From a virus, in the IMG/VR virus record IMGVR_UViG_3300044620_000592, positions 41,670-105,669 of that record: a stretch of DNA of 64,000 nt, one strand, 5' to 3'. This document shows positions 27,203-36,032 of this stretch, piece by piece. Position 1 is the stretch's first letter. Each line of letters starts with the position of its first letter. Under the pieces are notes generated by a model, which saw only the letters and a list, made by a program, of their open reading frames with translations, searched no databases and was not told the origin of the DNA. The position numbers were made by a program, and so were the translations under genes.

Positions 27203-27540
27203 TAAATAATCCTTTTATGAGCAAAGTGAGCATCAAGATAATCTTCAAATGGGTCTGCGACTAGACCATTTGATAATCTTTCTGCTTGGTCATCTCTTTC
27301 TGATGCAGAAATTTTTCTAGCACCGGCAACCCAACTAGCATGACCGGAATCAGAACCAGTCCAATATCGAGCAGCTTCAGCGACTTTTTTTTCAATTATC
27401 GGATCATTCATCAATCCCTCAGCACAAAGAACACCATCACCGTCTGATAAAGGAAGACCGTCTTCCATAATCCAAACGCATACGCCATATGCTCTTTCGG
27501 GAACCCAAATTTTTTTATCCTTGATAATATCAAAACTCAT
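27202..27540 (-). CDS. Small protein preceding portal
   Basis: A 112-residue protein (MSFDIIKDKKIWVPERAYGVCVWIMEDG) whose stop is coupled to the portal start. Contains an SGHASWVAGARKISASERDDQAERLS helix. Small genes in this position are common in actinophages and may assist head assembly. No motif-based function. Confidence 0.6.
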   Translation of the reverse strand: MSFDIIKDKKIWVPERAYGVCVWIMEDGLPLSDGDGVLCAEGLMNDPIIEKKVAEAARYWTGSDSGHASWVAGARKISASERDDQAERLSNGLVADPFEDYLDAHFAHKRII

Positions 27541-27602
27541 ATGTGTACAATTCTACATCACTTTTAATAAATTATCTACACACAGATGACACTTTTGAAT
27601 CA

Positions 27603-29675
27603 TTATTGCGAAATGTTGTCTTTAATAAGTTTAATTTCGCAAGAATCTGTTGTGCAATATGCCTCACCAACTGCGTCAGCAGCCATACCAGCGTAAACAC
27701 CAGCAAAGTCAATTGGGAATAAATCTAATGTTTCTTTAGAATATTCCTCCTCTGTAATTTGAGTATAAGGCATTTGAGGGTATGTAAAGTTTCCAGATGG
27801 AAGGAATGAAACAGTTTTAAGTTGTCCATCATACATATGAAGTACAGTACCTACATATTCTTTTTCAGTTTCTGAGTCAAATGAGATAGTTACTGATACT
27901 GAGTTATCTGACCAATACCTCTGAGCTACAGATGCAATTGCCATTTTTTCAAAAATAGTAACATCTTTCTCTGCTCGCTTAGCGTCAGATTTAATTGGGA
28001 AGAATACAACACTTGTTGTGTCTGGTGATTCAGATGCAGGCTCCACTCTATAATTAGCCATTTTAAACAGCGGAAGCATTGGGTCATCATTGCCAAATCG
28101 AATAGCGCGAAGGAAATACTTACCACCCGGAGTCCAATGGACACCTGGAGATTCACCGGCCAAGATTGAAACCGTGCCAGATGGCTTAACGGTTGTCATC
28201 TTGATTGATTCACGAATGCCAAACCACTCTGAGTACACATTGTCATATCTCTTAACAACCTCATAGCCTTGGTCCATCCATTCACGAAGTACAGGGATTC
28301 CATGAATATCAGCAAAGTTTGCAATACCAGACATTGATGCACCAATACGGCGATTTCTCTGCATGATTGCATTTGTCTTTTCCCAGTGAGTAGGAAGTAG
28401 TGTTACAGTCTTTGCATAGAGATATGCGAATTTCAAAGTGCGCTTATAGTCCTCAAGTGACTCATGACGATTTAAATAAGTCTCAACGAGCGTACAGCAC
28501 TCATACGACTCAAGCGACTGCTCAGCACAGGGGTTATATCCAGCAACACGCCAGTCCTTGTTGTTTGGTGGATCAATAAGACGACCATACTTACGAGACA
28601 TATCCATCCAGATAACACCTGGCTCTCCATTAAGAGCAATGCCATCAACAATGTTTGAAATATCTGCACCGACTGTTGTTTCAATTGAATTGTTACTCAT
28701 CCAACCCCAGCCTGGATTTTCTGGATCATAGGAGTTTCTTTCTGGGTATACTTCTGAGTTTTTAAGATTTAATGTTTCAGGTGTGTTTCGACCAATAAAC
28801 AATTCTGCCGAACGGCGAACATTGCCAGAAACAACACAAACTCCAATGAGATTTCCCAAGTCTGCAATATCAACAGTCGTTAACTTTTCACCAGCACGAC
28901 CTTCAAACTTTTTCTTAATTGCATTGTGCAGTTTGATTAAAGGCTCTGGACCAGAAGCAGTTCCACCGAAAGTTGCAATAGGTGAACCATAAGGGCGAAT
29001 AAGGCTATAGTCAAAGTTGATAGGGCTTTGATCAGGCTTAAGATATGAGTTGATCAAATCCCCAGTTGCTCTTGCCCAACTCTCACGATCATCAGCAATA
29101 ATGTCAAGAATAGGAGTTTTTTTTGGCTCATAGATTGTAAATTCTTTATCAGAGCCTTTATCGTCAAAGCCAACACCAATTCCAAGCATTGATGCTTCCA
29201 TCAAGAATGTAAAAGGCTCTGCCGGATTATCTTTGCTCATTTCAGATGTAGATACAAAAGCACAGTTCTGAAGAGCTGCTGAGTTCTTGTGAACATTGAC
29301 AAGTGGAGTTCCCATAATCCAAAGACCACGACCGGGGGGTGTCCACTTCAAGTTGAAAAGGCGATCAAAGGCCTCTTTTGCACTAGCCTGAGCCTTAACC
29401 CCATTCCAAGGAAGACGATTTTTTTTGCAATGATCTTTTTGCAATGAGTACATTCCATTAATGACTCTTTCGCAAACATCAACCCAAGTCTCTTTTGCTC
29501 CGTCAGCTTTCTTGCGAGAATATGTACGAAGGAAAGTAATCTCTCCAACAGAATTCCCTGCTGCGTCTCTGTAGCCAAAAGGCGCAGTTTTATCATTGTA
29601 CGATGAAACAAAATCATCGCTCAATTTAAATGAAAAAAGAGGCGTTGAAGCCTCTGAAAAATGTGTAGTAACCAT
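27603..29675 (-). CDS. nrdJ: Class II (adenosylcobalamin-dependent) ribonucleotide reductase
   Basis: A 690-residue protein with the 10-stranded barrel motifs of class II RNR. NPCAEQSLESYECC holds the active-site N-x-C-x-E triad, VSGNVRRSAEL lies near the substrate loop and KPSGTVSILAGESPG is a phosphate-binding loop. The C-terminal tail carries the redox pair CTTDSC used for re-reduction. Length and layout match the monomeric L. leichmannii-type triphosphate reductase. It makes deoxynucleotides without oxygen and needs B12 from the host. Together with ThyX it indicates phage control of dNTP supply. Lies apart from structural genes but on the same strand. Confidence 0.92.
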   Translation of the reverse strand: MVTTHFSEASTPLFSFKLSDDFVSSYNDKTAPFGYRDAAGNSVGEITFLRTYSRKKADGAKETWVDVCERVINGMYSLQKDHCKKNRLPWNGVKAQASAKEAFDRLFNLKWTPPGRGLWIMGTPLVNVHKNSAALQNCAFVSTSEMSKDNPAEPFTFLMEASMLGIGVGFDDKGSDKEFTIYEPKKTPILDIIADDRESWARATGDLINSYLKPDQSPINFDYSLIRPYGSPIATFGGTASGPEPLIKLHNAIKKKFEGRAGEKLTTVDIADLGNLIGVCVVSGNVRRSAELFIGRNTPETLNLKNSEVYPERNSYDPENPGWGWMSNNSIETTVGADISNIVDGIALNGEPGVIWMDMSRKYGRLIDPPNNKDWRVAGYNPCAEQSLESYECCTLVETYLNRHESLEDYKRTLKFAYLYAKTVTLLPTHWEKTNAIMQRNRRIGASMSGIANFADIHGIPVLREWMDQGYEVVKRYDNVYSEWFGIRESIKMTTVKPSGTVSILAGESPGVHWTPGGKYFLRAIRFGNDDPMLPLFKMANYRVEPASESPDTTSVVFFPIKSDAKRAEKDVTIFEKMAIASVAQRYWSDNSVSVTISFDSETEKEYVGTVLHMYDGQLKTVSFLPSGNFTYPQMPYTQITEEEYSKETLDLFPIDFAGVYAGMAADAVGEAYCTTDSCEIKLIKDNISQ

Positions 29676-29746
29676 GTCAACTCCTAAATATATGTAAAGA
29701 CAATACTACCAAAAGAAGTTCATGCTCGCACTAGATAATGCTTGGG

Positions 29747-30760
29747 TCAATTGAATGTATTTTGATAATCTTTGTATCTTTCAAGAATCTTATCAGCAAC
29801 AGAATCCCAAGACCATTCAGAATGAATAATTCTTGCAGACTTCATAGCAAAGTCTGAAATTTCATCATATTCATTAACAACACTTTGCATGGTTTTTAAA
29901 AGTTCGTCAATATCTGGAGAGGCCCATAGACCTGTATCATCATTGTATACATGGTCATGCCAAGAGGCTTTTGTCATTGTTGCTGAAATAGGAATACCCA
30001 GATGGGCATAGTCTGTACAGCCAGTAGCGTTTGTAATAATGGTTGGAAGTCCTGTAGCCATTGACTCTAAAGGAATCAAGCCAAAACCTTCTCCGCTTGT
30101 TGGATAAACCATACAATGACATTTATGATAAAGCCGTACTAATTCATCCGTAGTAAAGATGTCTGGTATCCCAACAATTTGAGGATGCTCAATTGCATTT
30201 ACCAAATTACCATTAATATAAACTTCTGCATGACAGAAGTTGTTATATTTAAGAACTAGCCTATAATCATCATCACCATCATAGAGTTCTAGGAAAGCGT
30301 CTACAACAAGTTGTGCATTCTTTCTTTTAGAATCTCCACCGACATGAAGGAATACAAATCTATTTGTTAACTCTCTCTCATAAATTTCCCATTCTGGAGT
30401 AACTCCATGAGGTATTACATGAATATTTGTATGAACCTTATTCTGAAGATAGATATCTTTAACAAAATTAGATGTTGCCCAGATTTCATCACACTGAGAC
30501 ATATGGTAAAACCAGTTTTTTGGTACTTTAGTTGACTCCCAAGGAGTATAACCTACTTTATATTTATTTTTTAATCTATAATATAAAGGACTACAAAAGT
30601 TAATGTGATAATCAATTTCTTCTCTGCTATAAAAAACAGCAGTTTCTTTTTTCTGAAGAGCCAAGATGGTATTAATACCAGCATTGTAATAACCTTGGCT
30701 ATACCAAAGTTCTCCAGATTCATCTAAATTGTTGAGGCTAAACCAGCTAATTTTATTCAT
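29747..30760 (-). CDS. Glycosyltransferase, GT4 type
   Basis: A 337-residue protein with GT-B fold features: HVIPHGVTPEWEIYE before the linker, then FVFLHVGGDSKRKNAQLVVDAF and the nucleotide-sugar EX7E motif EGFGLIPLE followed by SMATGLPTIITNATG. It would add a sugar to an acceptor, such as host glycan, virion protein or DNA base. Phage GTs often alter host surface or protect DNA. Acceptor unknown. Confidence 0.85.
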   Translation of the reverse strand: MNKISWFSLNNLDESGELWYSQGYYNAGINTILALQKKETAVFYSREEIDYHINFCSPLYYRLKNKYKVGYTPWESTKVPKNWFYHMSQCDEIWATSNFVKDIYLQNKVHTNIHVIPHGVTPEWEIYERELTNRFVFLHVGGDSKRKNAQLVVDAFLELYDGDDDYRLVLKYNNFCHAEVYINGNLVNAIEHPQIVGIPDIFTTDELVRLYHKCHCMVYPTSGEGFGLIPLESMATGLPTIITNATGCTDYAHLGIPISATMTKASWHDHVYNDDTGLWASPDIDELLKTMQSVVNEYDEISDFAMKSARIIHSEWSWDSVADKILERYKDYQNTFN

Positions 30761-30770
30761 TAATCTTTAC

Positions 30771-31031
30771 TTATATTTGATCTTCAGCAAATGCGTTTAA
30801 ACATACTACACCTTTTGCAATCAATGCATGGGCAGTTTCTTCAGAAATTTCACAAGTAATTGGGCGATCAGAGTACATACATCTTGTCGCAGCCATATAA
30901 AAATCACCAAAACTAAATACAGTAATGTGATCAGGGTCAACAATAATGGCAGGGCCGTAGTCATCAGACTCAACAACCGCAATTATTTCCATAGTATCAA
31001 TCATAGCATTCTTATAATTCTTTATAAACAA
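30771..31031 (-). CDS. Small unknown protein, divergent from thyX
   Basis: An 86-residue protein; starts at 31031, or at 31004 (MIDTMEIIAVVESDDYG). Contains a mixed beta/alpha region with AIIVDPDHITVFSFGDFYMAATR and ends with an ISEETAHALIAKG helix. No family. It faces thyX across a shared regulatory region and could be the first gene of the minus operon. Confidence 0.6.
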   Translation of the reverse strand: MFIKNYKNAMIDTMEIIAVVESDDYGPAIIVDPDHITVFSFGDFYMAATRCMYSDRPITCEISEETAHALIAKGVVCLNAFAEDQI

Positions 31032-31188
31032 TATAATCTAAGTACTATAAGTACTTAAAGCACACTTAGCATACTAGGAGTACTACGCATGCTGACATGC
31101 TTTAGCATACAGCAGTTGTCAAATCAATGTGTCCAAGAAAAGACTTTTTTTAAAGAATTTTTTGAATTCTTCATGGTAGGATTTCATC
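31032..31188. promoter_or_regulatory. Divergent regulatory region upstream of thyX
   Basis: Holds a perfect inverted repeat AAGTACT-ata-AGTACTT, a direct repeat of TTAGCATAC separated by an overlapping GCATGC/CATGC segment, and a second inverted repeat AAGAATT-ttttg-AATTCTT close to thyX. A TAGGAT element sits six bases before the thyX ATG at 31177-31182, either an AGGA-type ribosome site or a -10 box. Likely operators for both directions. Confidence 0.5.
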
Positions 31189-31887
31189 ATGAGTTACAAG
31201 AATACAGTATTTGATGTTTTAGATCACGGAGAAGTTGAACTTTTAGATGTGATGGGCAACGATGTTGCCATTGTTAACGCAGCGAAGGTTTCTTTTGCTG
31301 CACAGGTCAAGGAGATGGATGAATCTTCAATTGGCTTAATTAATTACCTTATGAAGAATAAGCATGCTACTCCGTTTGAGCATGTTATTTTTAAGTTTAG
31401 AATTAAGGCTCCAATTTTTGTAACGAGAGAGTGGATGAGACATAGATGGTCATCATTTAACGAAATGAGTATGAGATATCATGTTCCTCCAGTTATTGAT
31501 TATTATATTCCTGCTTATGACAAAATTAGAAAGCAAACTGGAAAACCCGGCGCTTATAAGTTTGAAGAAATTGAAGATCTAGAAGTTAAGGAACTTGTAT
31601 ATTACAACTTTCAAAATGTAATCAATCAGGCAGATAAGGCTTATCACACTCTTCTAGAGGCCGGTGTTGCTAAAGAGATTGCTCGATGTGTACTGCCAGT
31701 AACTCAATATACAGAGTTTATTTGGACAGTCAATGCAAGATCTTTAATTAATTTCTTGAGCTTGAGAAATGAAGAAGCTGCTCAGTACGAGATTAGAGAG
31801 TTTGCGGAGATTATTGAGATGTTGTTTGCTTATGCTCTACCATTTACTCACATGGCTTTTACAGGTTCTGGCAGAACAGCAATTTAA
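31189..31887 (+). CDS. thyX: Flavin-dependent thymidylate synthase
   Basis: A 232-residue protein with the ThyX signature RHRxxSxNExSxRY as RHRWSSFNEMSMRY (84-97). ThyX uses FAD/NADPH and methylene-tetrahydrofolate to methylate dUMP. The length is typical. ThyX replaces ThyA in many bacteria and phages. Start ATG 31189 follows TAGGAT by six bases. Begins the plus-strand block. Confidence 0.96.
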   Translation: MSYKNTVFDVLDHGEVELLDVMGNDVAIVNAAKVSFAAQVKEMDESSIGLINYLMKNKHATPFEHVIFKFRIKAPIFVTREWMRHRWSSFNEMSMRYHVPPVIDYYIPAYDKIRKQTGKPGAYKFEEIEDLEVKELVYYNFQNVINQADKAYHTLLEAGVAKEIARCVLPVTQYTEFIWTVNARSLINFLSLRNEEAAQYEIREFAEIIEMLFAYALPFTHMAFTGSGRTAI

Positions 31888-31890
31888 TAA

Positions 31891-32169
31891 ATGAGGGTTG
31901 TTAATTATCCGCATGATTATGAATTAAATGATATTCATAGCTTATCAATAACAATTAAAGCCGTTCCATTTGAGGGTTACTTTGTACCAGCATTTGTAAT
32001 TACATCTCCAGAGGATGACTATGAAATAACAATTGACGAGCTTAACTGTTTAATGGATGGTATTGAGATTGCAACGAAGAAAATTGACGATATAATAGAT
32101 TTTATATTAAGAAATAAGGTTTTTAATCAAAAGGAGGAACCAGATGTTGATGGGGAGAGTGATTCCTGA
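31891..32169 (+). CDS. Small unknown protein after thyX
   Basis: A 92-residue protein (MRVVNYPHDYELNDIHSLSITIKAV) with a beta-rich N-terminal half and a helical C-terminal half (NCLMDGIEIATKKIDDIIDFIL). Its start follows the thyX stop by three bases, and its end overlaps the next gene. Probably co-transcribed with thyX. No family recognised. Confidence 0.6.
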   Translation: MRVVNYPHDYELNDIHSLSITIKAVPFEGYFVPAFVITSPEDDYEITIDELNCLMDGIEIATKKIDDIIDFILRNKVFNQKEEPDVDGESDS

Positions 32170-32431
32170 TTTTCCATATCCGGTAAAGCTATGTCCATAC
32201 TGCAATCGTCAGCTTGTAGTGGTTAATGCCATTCATTGGCATGAAGACCCATATCAGTTTAAAGCCGTGTATTTAGACCCTAATCCAAAATGTCCGGTCT
32301 ATGATGAAGAAGCTCTTCAGGCTTATGCGAGAATTTATTACACATCTGAAGATGCTTTCAATTACTTTAGAGATGTCCAGATTCCTGTCCAAAGATGGAG
32401 TCAAGAAGATTTATATTCTATTTATCAATAG
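32144..32431 (+). CDS. Small zinc-ribbon-like protein
   Basis: A 95-residue protein with CPYC near residue 17 and a later Cys in NPKCPVYDEE, suggesting a small zinc site. Excellent AAAAGGAGG ribosome binding site. Aromatic-rich C-terminus (RIYYTSEDAFNYFRDV). Role unknown. Overlaps the preceding gene. Confidence 0.6.
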   Translation: MLMGRVIPDFPYPVKLCPYCNRQLVVVNAIHWHEDPYQFKAVYLDPNPKCPVYDEEALQAYARIYYTSEDAFNYFRDVQIPVQRWSQEDLYSIYQ

Positions 32432-32454
32432 TTTAATGGTATAATTAGTCTACT

Positions 32455-33435
32455 ATGCCTGTAAATCCTTGCTCTGAAAATGGAAACCCCGGATTTAAAT
32501 GGGGAGATAGTGGAAAGTGCTATATCTACACTCGCGGTGACACGGAATCGATGGGTGAGGCAAAGCGCAAGGCAACTGTTCAGGGACTTGCAACTGGCGA
32601 GTATGAATCCGAGAAGTCCTTTGATGAAGAGCAGTTGGAGCAAACTTTAAAGTCATTAAAAGAATGGTTTAAAGAAAAATGGGTTGACATCTCAAGACCA
32701 AAACCCGGTGGTGGATTTGAACCTTGCGGTCGTAGCGATGCAAGCACTGGTAAATATCCAAAGTGCGTTCCTGCGTCAAGGGCAGCTCAAATGAGTCCTG
32801 AGCAGATTGCGTCTGCTGTACGTAGGAAAAGAACTGCTGAGGCAACTCAAGCAAGAGATGGCAAGAAGCCAATATATGTGTCTACAGATAAAGAAAAAAT
32901 AGAAAAAGCCAATACTCCTATTGATCCTGAACTTTATGCAAGGGTTAAAGCGGAGGCAAAGGCTAAATTCGATGTATATCCTTCAGCCTATGCAAATGCA
33001 TGGCTTGTTCGAGAATATAAAAAAAGAGGAGGAGGTTACAGAGTGACAAAAGAAAATGTGGAAAAAGTCGCAGAAGATCTTGCAGAAGAAGAAGCTGCAC
33101 TTGCAGATGCTTTAATAACAATTGCATCAAATTATGGCAAGTTTAATGAAGATGAAACCGGCATTTGGGCTGGCTATGATGAGCCAGACGAAAATGAGGT
33201 TAAAGACATTGGAGTTAAATGTGCGAATTGTGTTCTATATGAGGGTGATGGCATTTGTAAAATTATTGCCCAAAAAGTAGAAGAAGAAGGAAAATGCAGA
33301 TTTGCTGTAATTCCAGATGGACTCGTAAAACCAGAAATGGAAGATGAATACGAAGAAGAGGATGACGAAGAAGAAGATTCAATGTCTACCCTCGTCTCTA
33401 TGCTTAGAGATTTATTAAATAATAAGGAGAAATAA
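32455..33435 (+). CDS. Multi-domain virion-like protein (DUF5872-like)
   Basis: A 326-residue protein built from recognisable phage building blocks. An N-terminal CSENGNPGFKWGDSGKCYIYT domain is followed by an AKRKATVQGLA helix. At ~75-130 is WVDISRPKPGGGFEPCGRSD with a SASTGKYPKCVPASRA continuation, which I recall as DUF5872. At ~165-195 is YPSAYANAWLVREYKKRGGG, found in many phage proteins. It ends in an acidic Glu/Asp tail (EEEDDEEED). These modules occur in capsid-associated or internal proteins of marine and freshwater phages. Contains a CANC..C..C pattern near 256-275. Confidence 0.65.
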   Translation: MPVNPCSENGNPGFKWGDSGKCYIYTRGDTESMGEAKRKATVQGLATGEYESEKSFDEEQLEQTLKSLKEWFKEKWVDISRPKPGGGFEPCGRSDASTGKYPKCVPASRAAQMSPEQIASAVRRKRTAEATQARDGKKPIYVSTDKEKIEKANTPIDPELYARVKAEAKAKFDVYPSAYANAWLVREYKKRGGGYRVTKENVEKVAEDLAEEEAALADALITIASNYGKFNEDETGIWAGYDEPDENEVKDIGVKCANCVLYEGDGICKIIAQKVEEEGKCRFAVIPDGLVKPEMEDEYEEEDDEEEDSMSTLVSMLRDLLNNKEK

Positions 33436-33436
33436 A

Positions 33437-33817
33437 ATGAAATACAACATTGATAAAATGATTCAAGATCATGACGCAATGAAGTCTTGGCATGAGGGTA
33501 TGGCTAAATCAGCCGCCGATAGCATGCAGGACCATATCAAAGCAGCTGCTTGGCATAACTCACAGGCTGACATTATGAAGTCTATGATGAGCGAAGTACC
33601 TCTTGATCCAGAAAAGAAGGTTACAACCATTCCTACCGCTGGATCAGCACAAACACCAGTTTCTGGTGCCGGTATGACAGCACCAACAAAGCAGATTGCT
33701 CTTGACCCAGAAGTTAAGAAGTCTGACTTGGTTGCTATTCTTAGCGAGCATGTAGCTGAATATGGCGATTTCGACATGGAAGTTGAAGCCATTGCTAAAT
33801 TCCTTTTGAACGACTAA
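33437..33817 (+). CDS. Small helical protein
   Basis: A 126-residue protein. It starts with amphipathic helix KMIQDHDAMKSWHEGMAKSAADSMQDHIKAAAWH, then a Pro/Thr-rich linker and a C-terminal helix (KSDLVAILSEHVAEYGDFDMEVEAIAKFLLND). The layout suggests a scaffold or assembly helper. Starts right after the preceding stop. Confidence 0.55.
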   Translation: MKYNIDKMIQDHDAMKSWHEGMAKSAADSMQDHIKAAAWHNSQADIMKSMMSEVPLDPEKKVTTIPTAGSAQTPVSGAGMTAPTKQIALDPEVKKSDLVAILSEHVAEYGDFDMEVEAIAKFLLND

Positions 33818-34008
33818 TGGATGCAAGCATTATTGGTGTAGTAATTGCAGGAGTGTTTTCTGTTCTTGTTACTCTTATTCAGAAAACAAGAAAAGAAAAT
33901 AAAGAAGATCATAACATGGTCTACGACTCACTTCAAAACTTACACGATGATGTTCGTTCGGTTAATGAGAAATTAGATAATCATATTGATTGGCATTTGA
34001 ATAAATAA
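33817..34008 (+). CDS. Small membrane protein with coiled coil
   Basis: A 63-residue protein with an N-terminal membrane segment (IIGVVIAGVFSVLVTLI) followed by a charged coiled coil (KTRKENKEDHNMVYDSLQNLHDDVRSVNEKLDNHIDWHLNK). Similar small proteins with DUF2746-like layout are common in actinophages near lysis genes. Its start overlaps the preceding stop. A strong terminator follows. Confidence 0.65.
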   Translation: MDASIIGVVIAGVFSVLVTLIQKTRKENKEDHNMVYDSLQNLHDDVRSVNEKLDNHIDWHLNK

Positions 34009-34015
34009 AAAGTCT

Positions 34016-34080
34016 AGAGCGTCTCTTGGTAGTGATATTTCGAAAGATTATTACTAACTCCAAGAGACGCTCTTTTTTTT
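34016..34080 (+). terminator. Strong intrinsic terminator
   Basis: The arms AGAGCGTCTCTTGG (34016-34029) and CCAAGAGACGCTCT (34060-34073) are perfect over 14 bp. The stem extends inward through TAGTGATA, and it is followed by an 8-T run. It closes the thyX transcription unit. Confidence 0.9.
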
Positions 34081-34145
34081 GCAAACTCGATGAAAATGCC
34101 CTGATTATCTGATATGATTCTTGAACATCTCAACAAAAGGAAGAA

Positions 34146-34571
34146 ATGCTTACAAAAGAACAAGAAAACAATCTCATTTCAAGAATCCCAAAAGGAACGA
34201 TTGAAGAAGATTTGCGTGTTGCCTACTCTGTTATTGCTGGTTTGAGAGATGATAAATCACCAGCACAAGTTTCTGCTTACTACTCAGCTTCAATCGAATC
34301 TGTGAACAAATGGTTCCAGTTCTTTGAGGTTGAAATTCCCGATGGCGCGTCTAAGAAGGGCAAAGGTCGAAAGGGTAAAGACTTGTCGGCCTATATGAAA
34401 AACAATACCGGAAGAGTAATTACTCCAAAAATTGTTGCTGACGAGGTTGGGATATCTTTACCTACTTTTTATAATTATTATAATGCAAATAGGCACTTGT
34501 TTAAAAAAGTAAAAAGAGGAGAGTTCCAAATTGCAGATCCAAAACAAGAAAGAGCGGAGAATAAGAAATGA
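34146..34571 (+). CDS. Helix-turn-helix DNA-binding protein
   Basis: A 141-residue protein with two helix-turn-helix-like regions: SPAQVSAYYSASIESVNKWFQFF (~38-60) and KIVADEVGISLPTFYNYYNANRHLF (~99-123). They are separated by a basic linker KKGKGRKGKDL. It could be a transcriptional regulator and is a candidate for binding the box array at 40.7-48.7 kb, though nothing ties it to those sites. The ATG follows AAAGGAAG. The gene starts a unit after the 34.0 kb terminator, with a TATGAT element at 34113-34118. Confidence 0.65.
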   Translation: MLTKEQENNLISRIPKGTIEEDLRVAYSVIAGLRDDKSPAQVSAYYSASIESVNKWFQFFEVEIPDGASKKGKGRKGKDLSAYMKNNTGRVITPKIVADEVGISLPTFYNYYNANRHLFKKVKRGEFQIADPKQERAENKK

Positions 34572-35257
34572 GTTTGATTGAAAAGTCTTTGGCTGTTGAT
34601 AGCAAAGTATTTGAAACATGGGAAGATGCTGACAAATTTTGTGTATCTAAAATTTTTAGATTTTCAGAGCAGTGTGGTAATGCTTCTTTGTCACAGTGTA
34701 TTGAACTTGTTGTAAATTCATCCACTATTTCTAATAACAACATATTTGCTTATATGACATTTAGAACAGATAATGAAATTGACTTCCTTAAAAGCATTAT
34801 TGATCAATACCTAGAATCAGGGCTTGAAATGCTTGAGCCAAATTCTTTTAGCAGTCATGAAGAGTTGCAAACTGTTATTGAAGCACATCAAGCGATGTTT
34901 CTTCTCATGGCTCATAGCGCTATCAAGCTTTTTGACCAGCTTCAGAATGATGAAAGATACAAATCTTTTATAAATGTATTTCTCTCAGAAACAATGATTG
35001 CAGAAACTGTTGCAAAAAAACAGCGTGATTATGGCCCAAACAATGTTTCAAAATTTGGAGTTTCCGGATTAGTTGTAAGAATTCACGATAAAATTGCAAG
35101 ACTCGATAATCTCCTTTCTTCATCTAGGAAAGGACAGAACTCTGTAAAGAACGAAACTGTCTTTGATACATTGCTTGACATTGTTGGCTATTCAACGGTT
35201 GCTCTGCTTTGGGTTAATGGCTGGTTTCTCACACCTATGAGTATTGATAAGCCATGA
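34568..35257 (+). CDS. MazG-related protein with DUF1599/Nmad1-like domain
   Basis: A 229-residue protein. Its C-terminal region (KKQRDYGPNNVSKFGVSG, VVRIHDKIARLDNLL, ETVFDTLLDIVGYSTVALLWV) has the pattern of DUF1599, also called nucleotide-modification-associated domain 1, a member of the all-alpha NTP pyrophosphohydrolase (MazG) group. In phages this domain accompanies DNA base modification. The N-terminal ~145 residues are an unassigned helical region. Its start overlaps the preceding HTH gene's stop. Confidence 0.7.
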   Translation: MSLIEKSLAVDSKVFETWEDADKFCVSKIFRFSEQCGNASLSQCIELVVNSSTISNNNIFAYMTFRTDNEIDFLKSIIDQYLESGLEMLEPNSFSSHEELQTVIEAHQAMFLLMAHSAIKLFDQLQNDERYKSFINVFLSETMIAETVAKKQRDYGPNNVSKFGVSGLVVRIHDKIARLDNLLSSSRKGQNSVKNETVFDTLLDIVGYSTVALLWVNGWFLTPMSIDKP

Positions 35258-35859
35258 CAACAATTGTTGGAATACAGGGTGATGGGTATTCACTGATTTG
35301 TACAGACTCAAGAGTTTCTTCATTTGATGAGGGAGGCATGGCCTACCAGATTACGACTCTTGGAACTGGAACATCAAAAGTTGCACAAAACGGTAGATAC
35401 CTACTTGGAGCTGCTGGTGATGTTAGAGCTATCAATATTCTTCATCATGTATTTATTCCACCAGCGCCTCCTTTTTCAGAAGGTGGTGTAAAACTAGATC
35501 ATTTTATTACTCAGAAGTTTATTCCACAGCTTAGGAACTGTTTTGAAAATACTGGATATGCAATGCCAGATAATGACGCTAAAGATCATATTGCAGAACA
35601 TTCATCTCAAATTCTTGTAGTTGTAAATGGTACTATATATATTATTGATGGAGACTATTCTTGGACTTCGGACAAGACTGGAATCTATGCAATAGGAACT
35701 GGCTCATCGTATGCGCTTGGGGCATTATATGCATTGTCAAATGGAAAAGAAATGACAATGCCAAAAGCCAAAGTAGCAATTAATAAAGCTTTATCAATCG
35801 CTTCTAAATTTGATCCGTATACAGGGGCTCCGTTCCAAACTTTTATACAGGAGCAATAA
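35254..35859 (+). CDS. Proteasome/HslV-like Ntn hydrolase
   Basis: A 201-residue protein opening MTTIVGIQGDGYSLICTDSR, as in HslV and proteasome beta subunits, where the Thr after Met becomes the nucleophile. D18 fits the conserved Asp, and K42 in TSKVAQNGRYLLGAAGDVR aligns with the catalytic Lys of HslV. The later GTGSSYALGALYAL matches the substrate-pocket loop. An unassisted phage protease or a subunit working with a host regulator are both possible. Adjacent to the DUF1599 and FmdB-like genes. Confidence 0.8.
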   Translation: MTTIVGIQGDGYSLICTDSRVSSFDEGGMAYQITTLGTGTSKVAQNGRYLLGAAGDVRAINILHHVFIPPAPPFSEGGVKLDHFITQKFIPQLRNCFENTGYAMPDNDAKDHIAEHSSQILVVVNGTIYIIDGDYSWTSDKTGIYAIGTGSSYALGALYALSNGKEMTMPKAKVAINKALSIASKFDPYTGAPFQTFIQEQ

Positions 35860-36032
35860 TGCCGACATACCAATATAAGTGTCTTAATGGTCATGAATTT
35901 GAAGAGACTCGAAAGATAAACGAAGACCAAAAAATAACCCTCTGTTCAGAGTGCGGACACGCTCTTAAGCAGGTATACTCATCACCGGGTATCCAGCTTA
36001 AAGGCGGGGGCTTCTATCGTAATAATCGATAG
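35859..36032 (+). CDS. FmdB-type zinc ribbon protein
   Basis: A 57-residue frame with TAATG coupling to the Ntn hydrolase. The opening MPTYQYKCLNGHEFEE and CSECG pair are the FmdB family signature (Cys at C8, then CxxC at ~32-35), and the GGGFYRNNR end is typical. FmdB-family proteins are putative regulators. In phages they are often small unlinked genes. Confidence 0.8.
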   Translation: MPTYQYKCLNGHEFEETRKINEDQKITLCSECGHALKQVYSSPGIQLKGGGFYRNNR

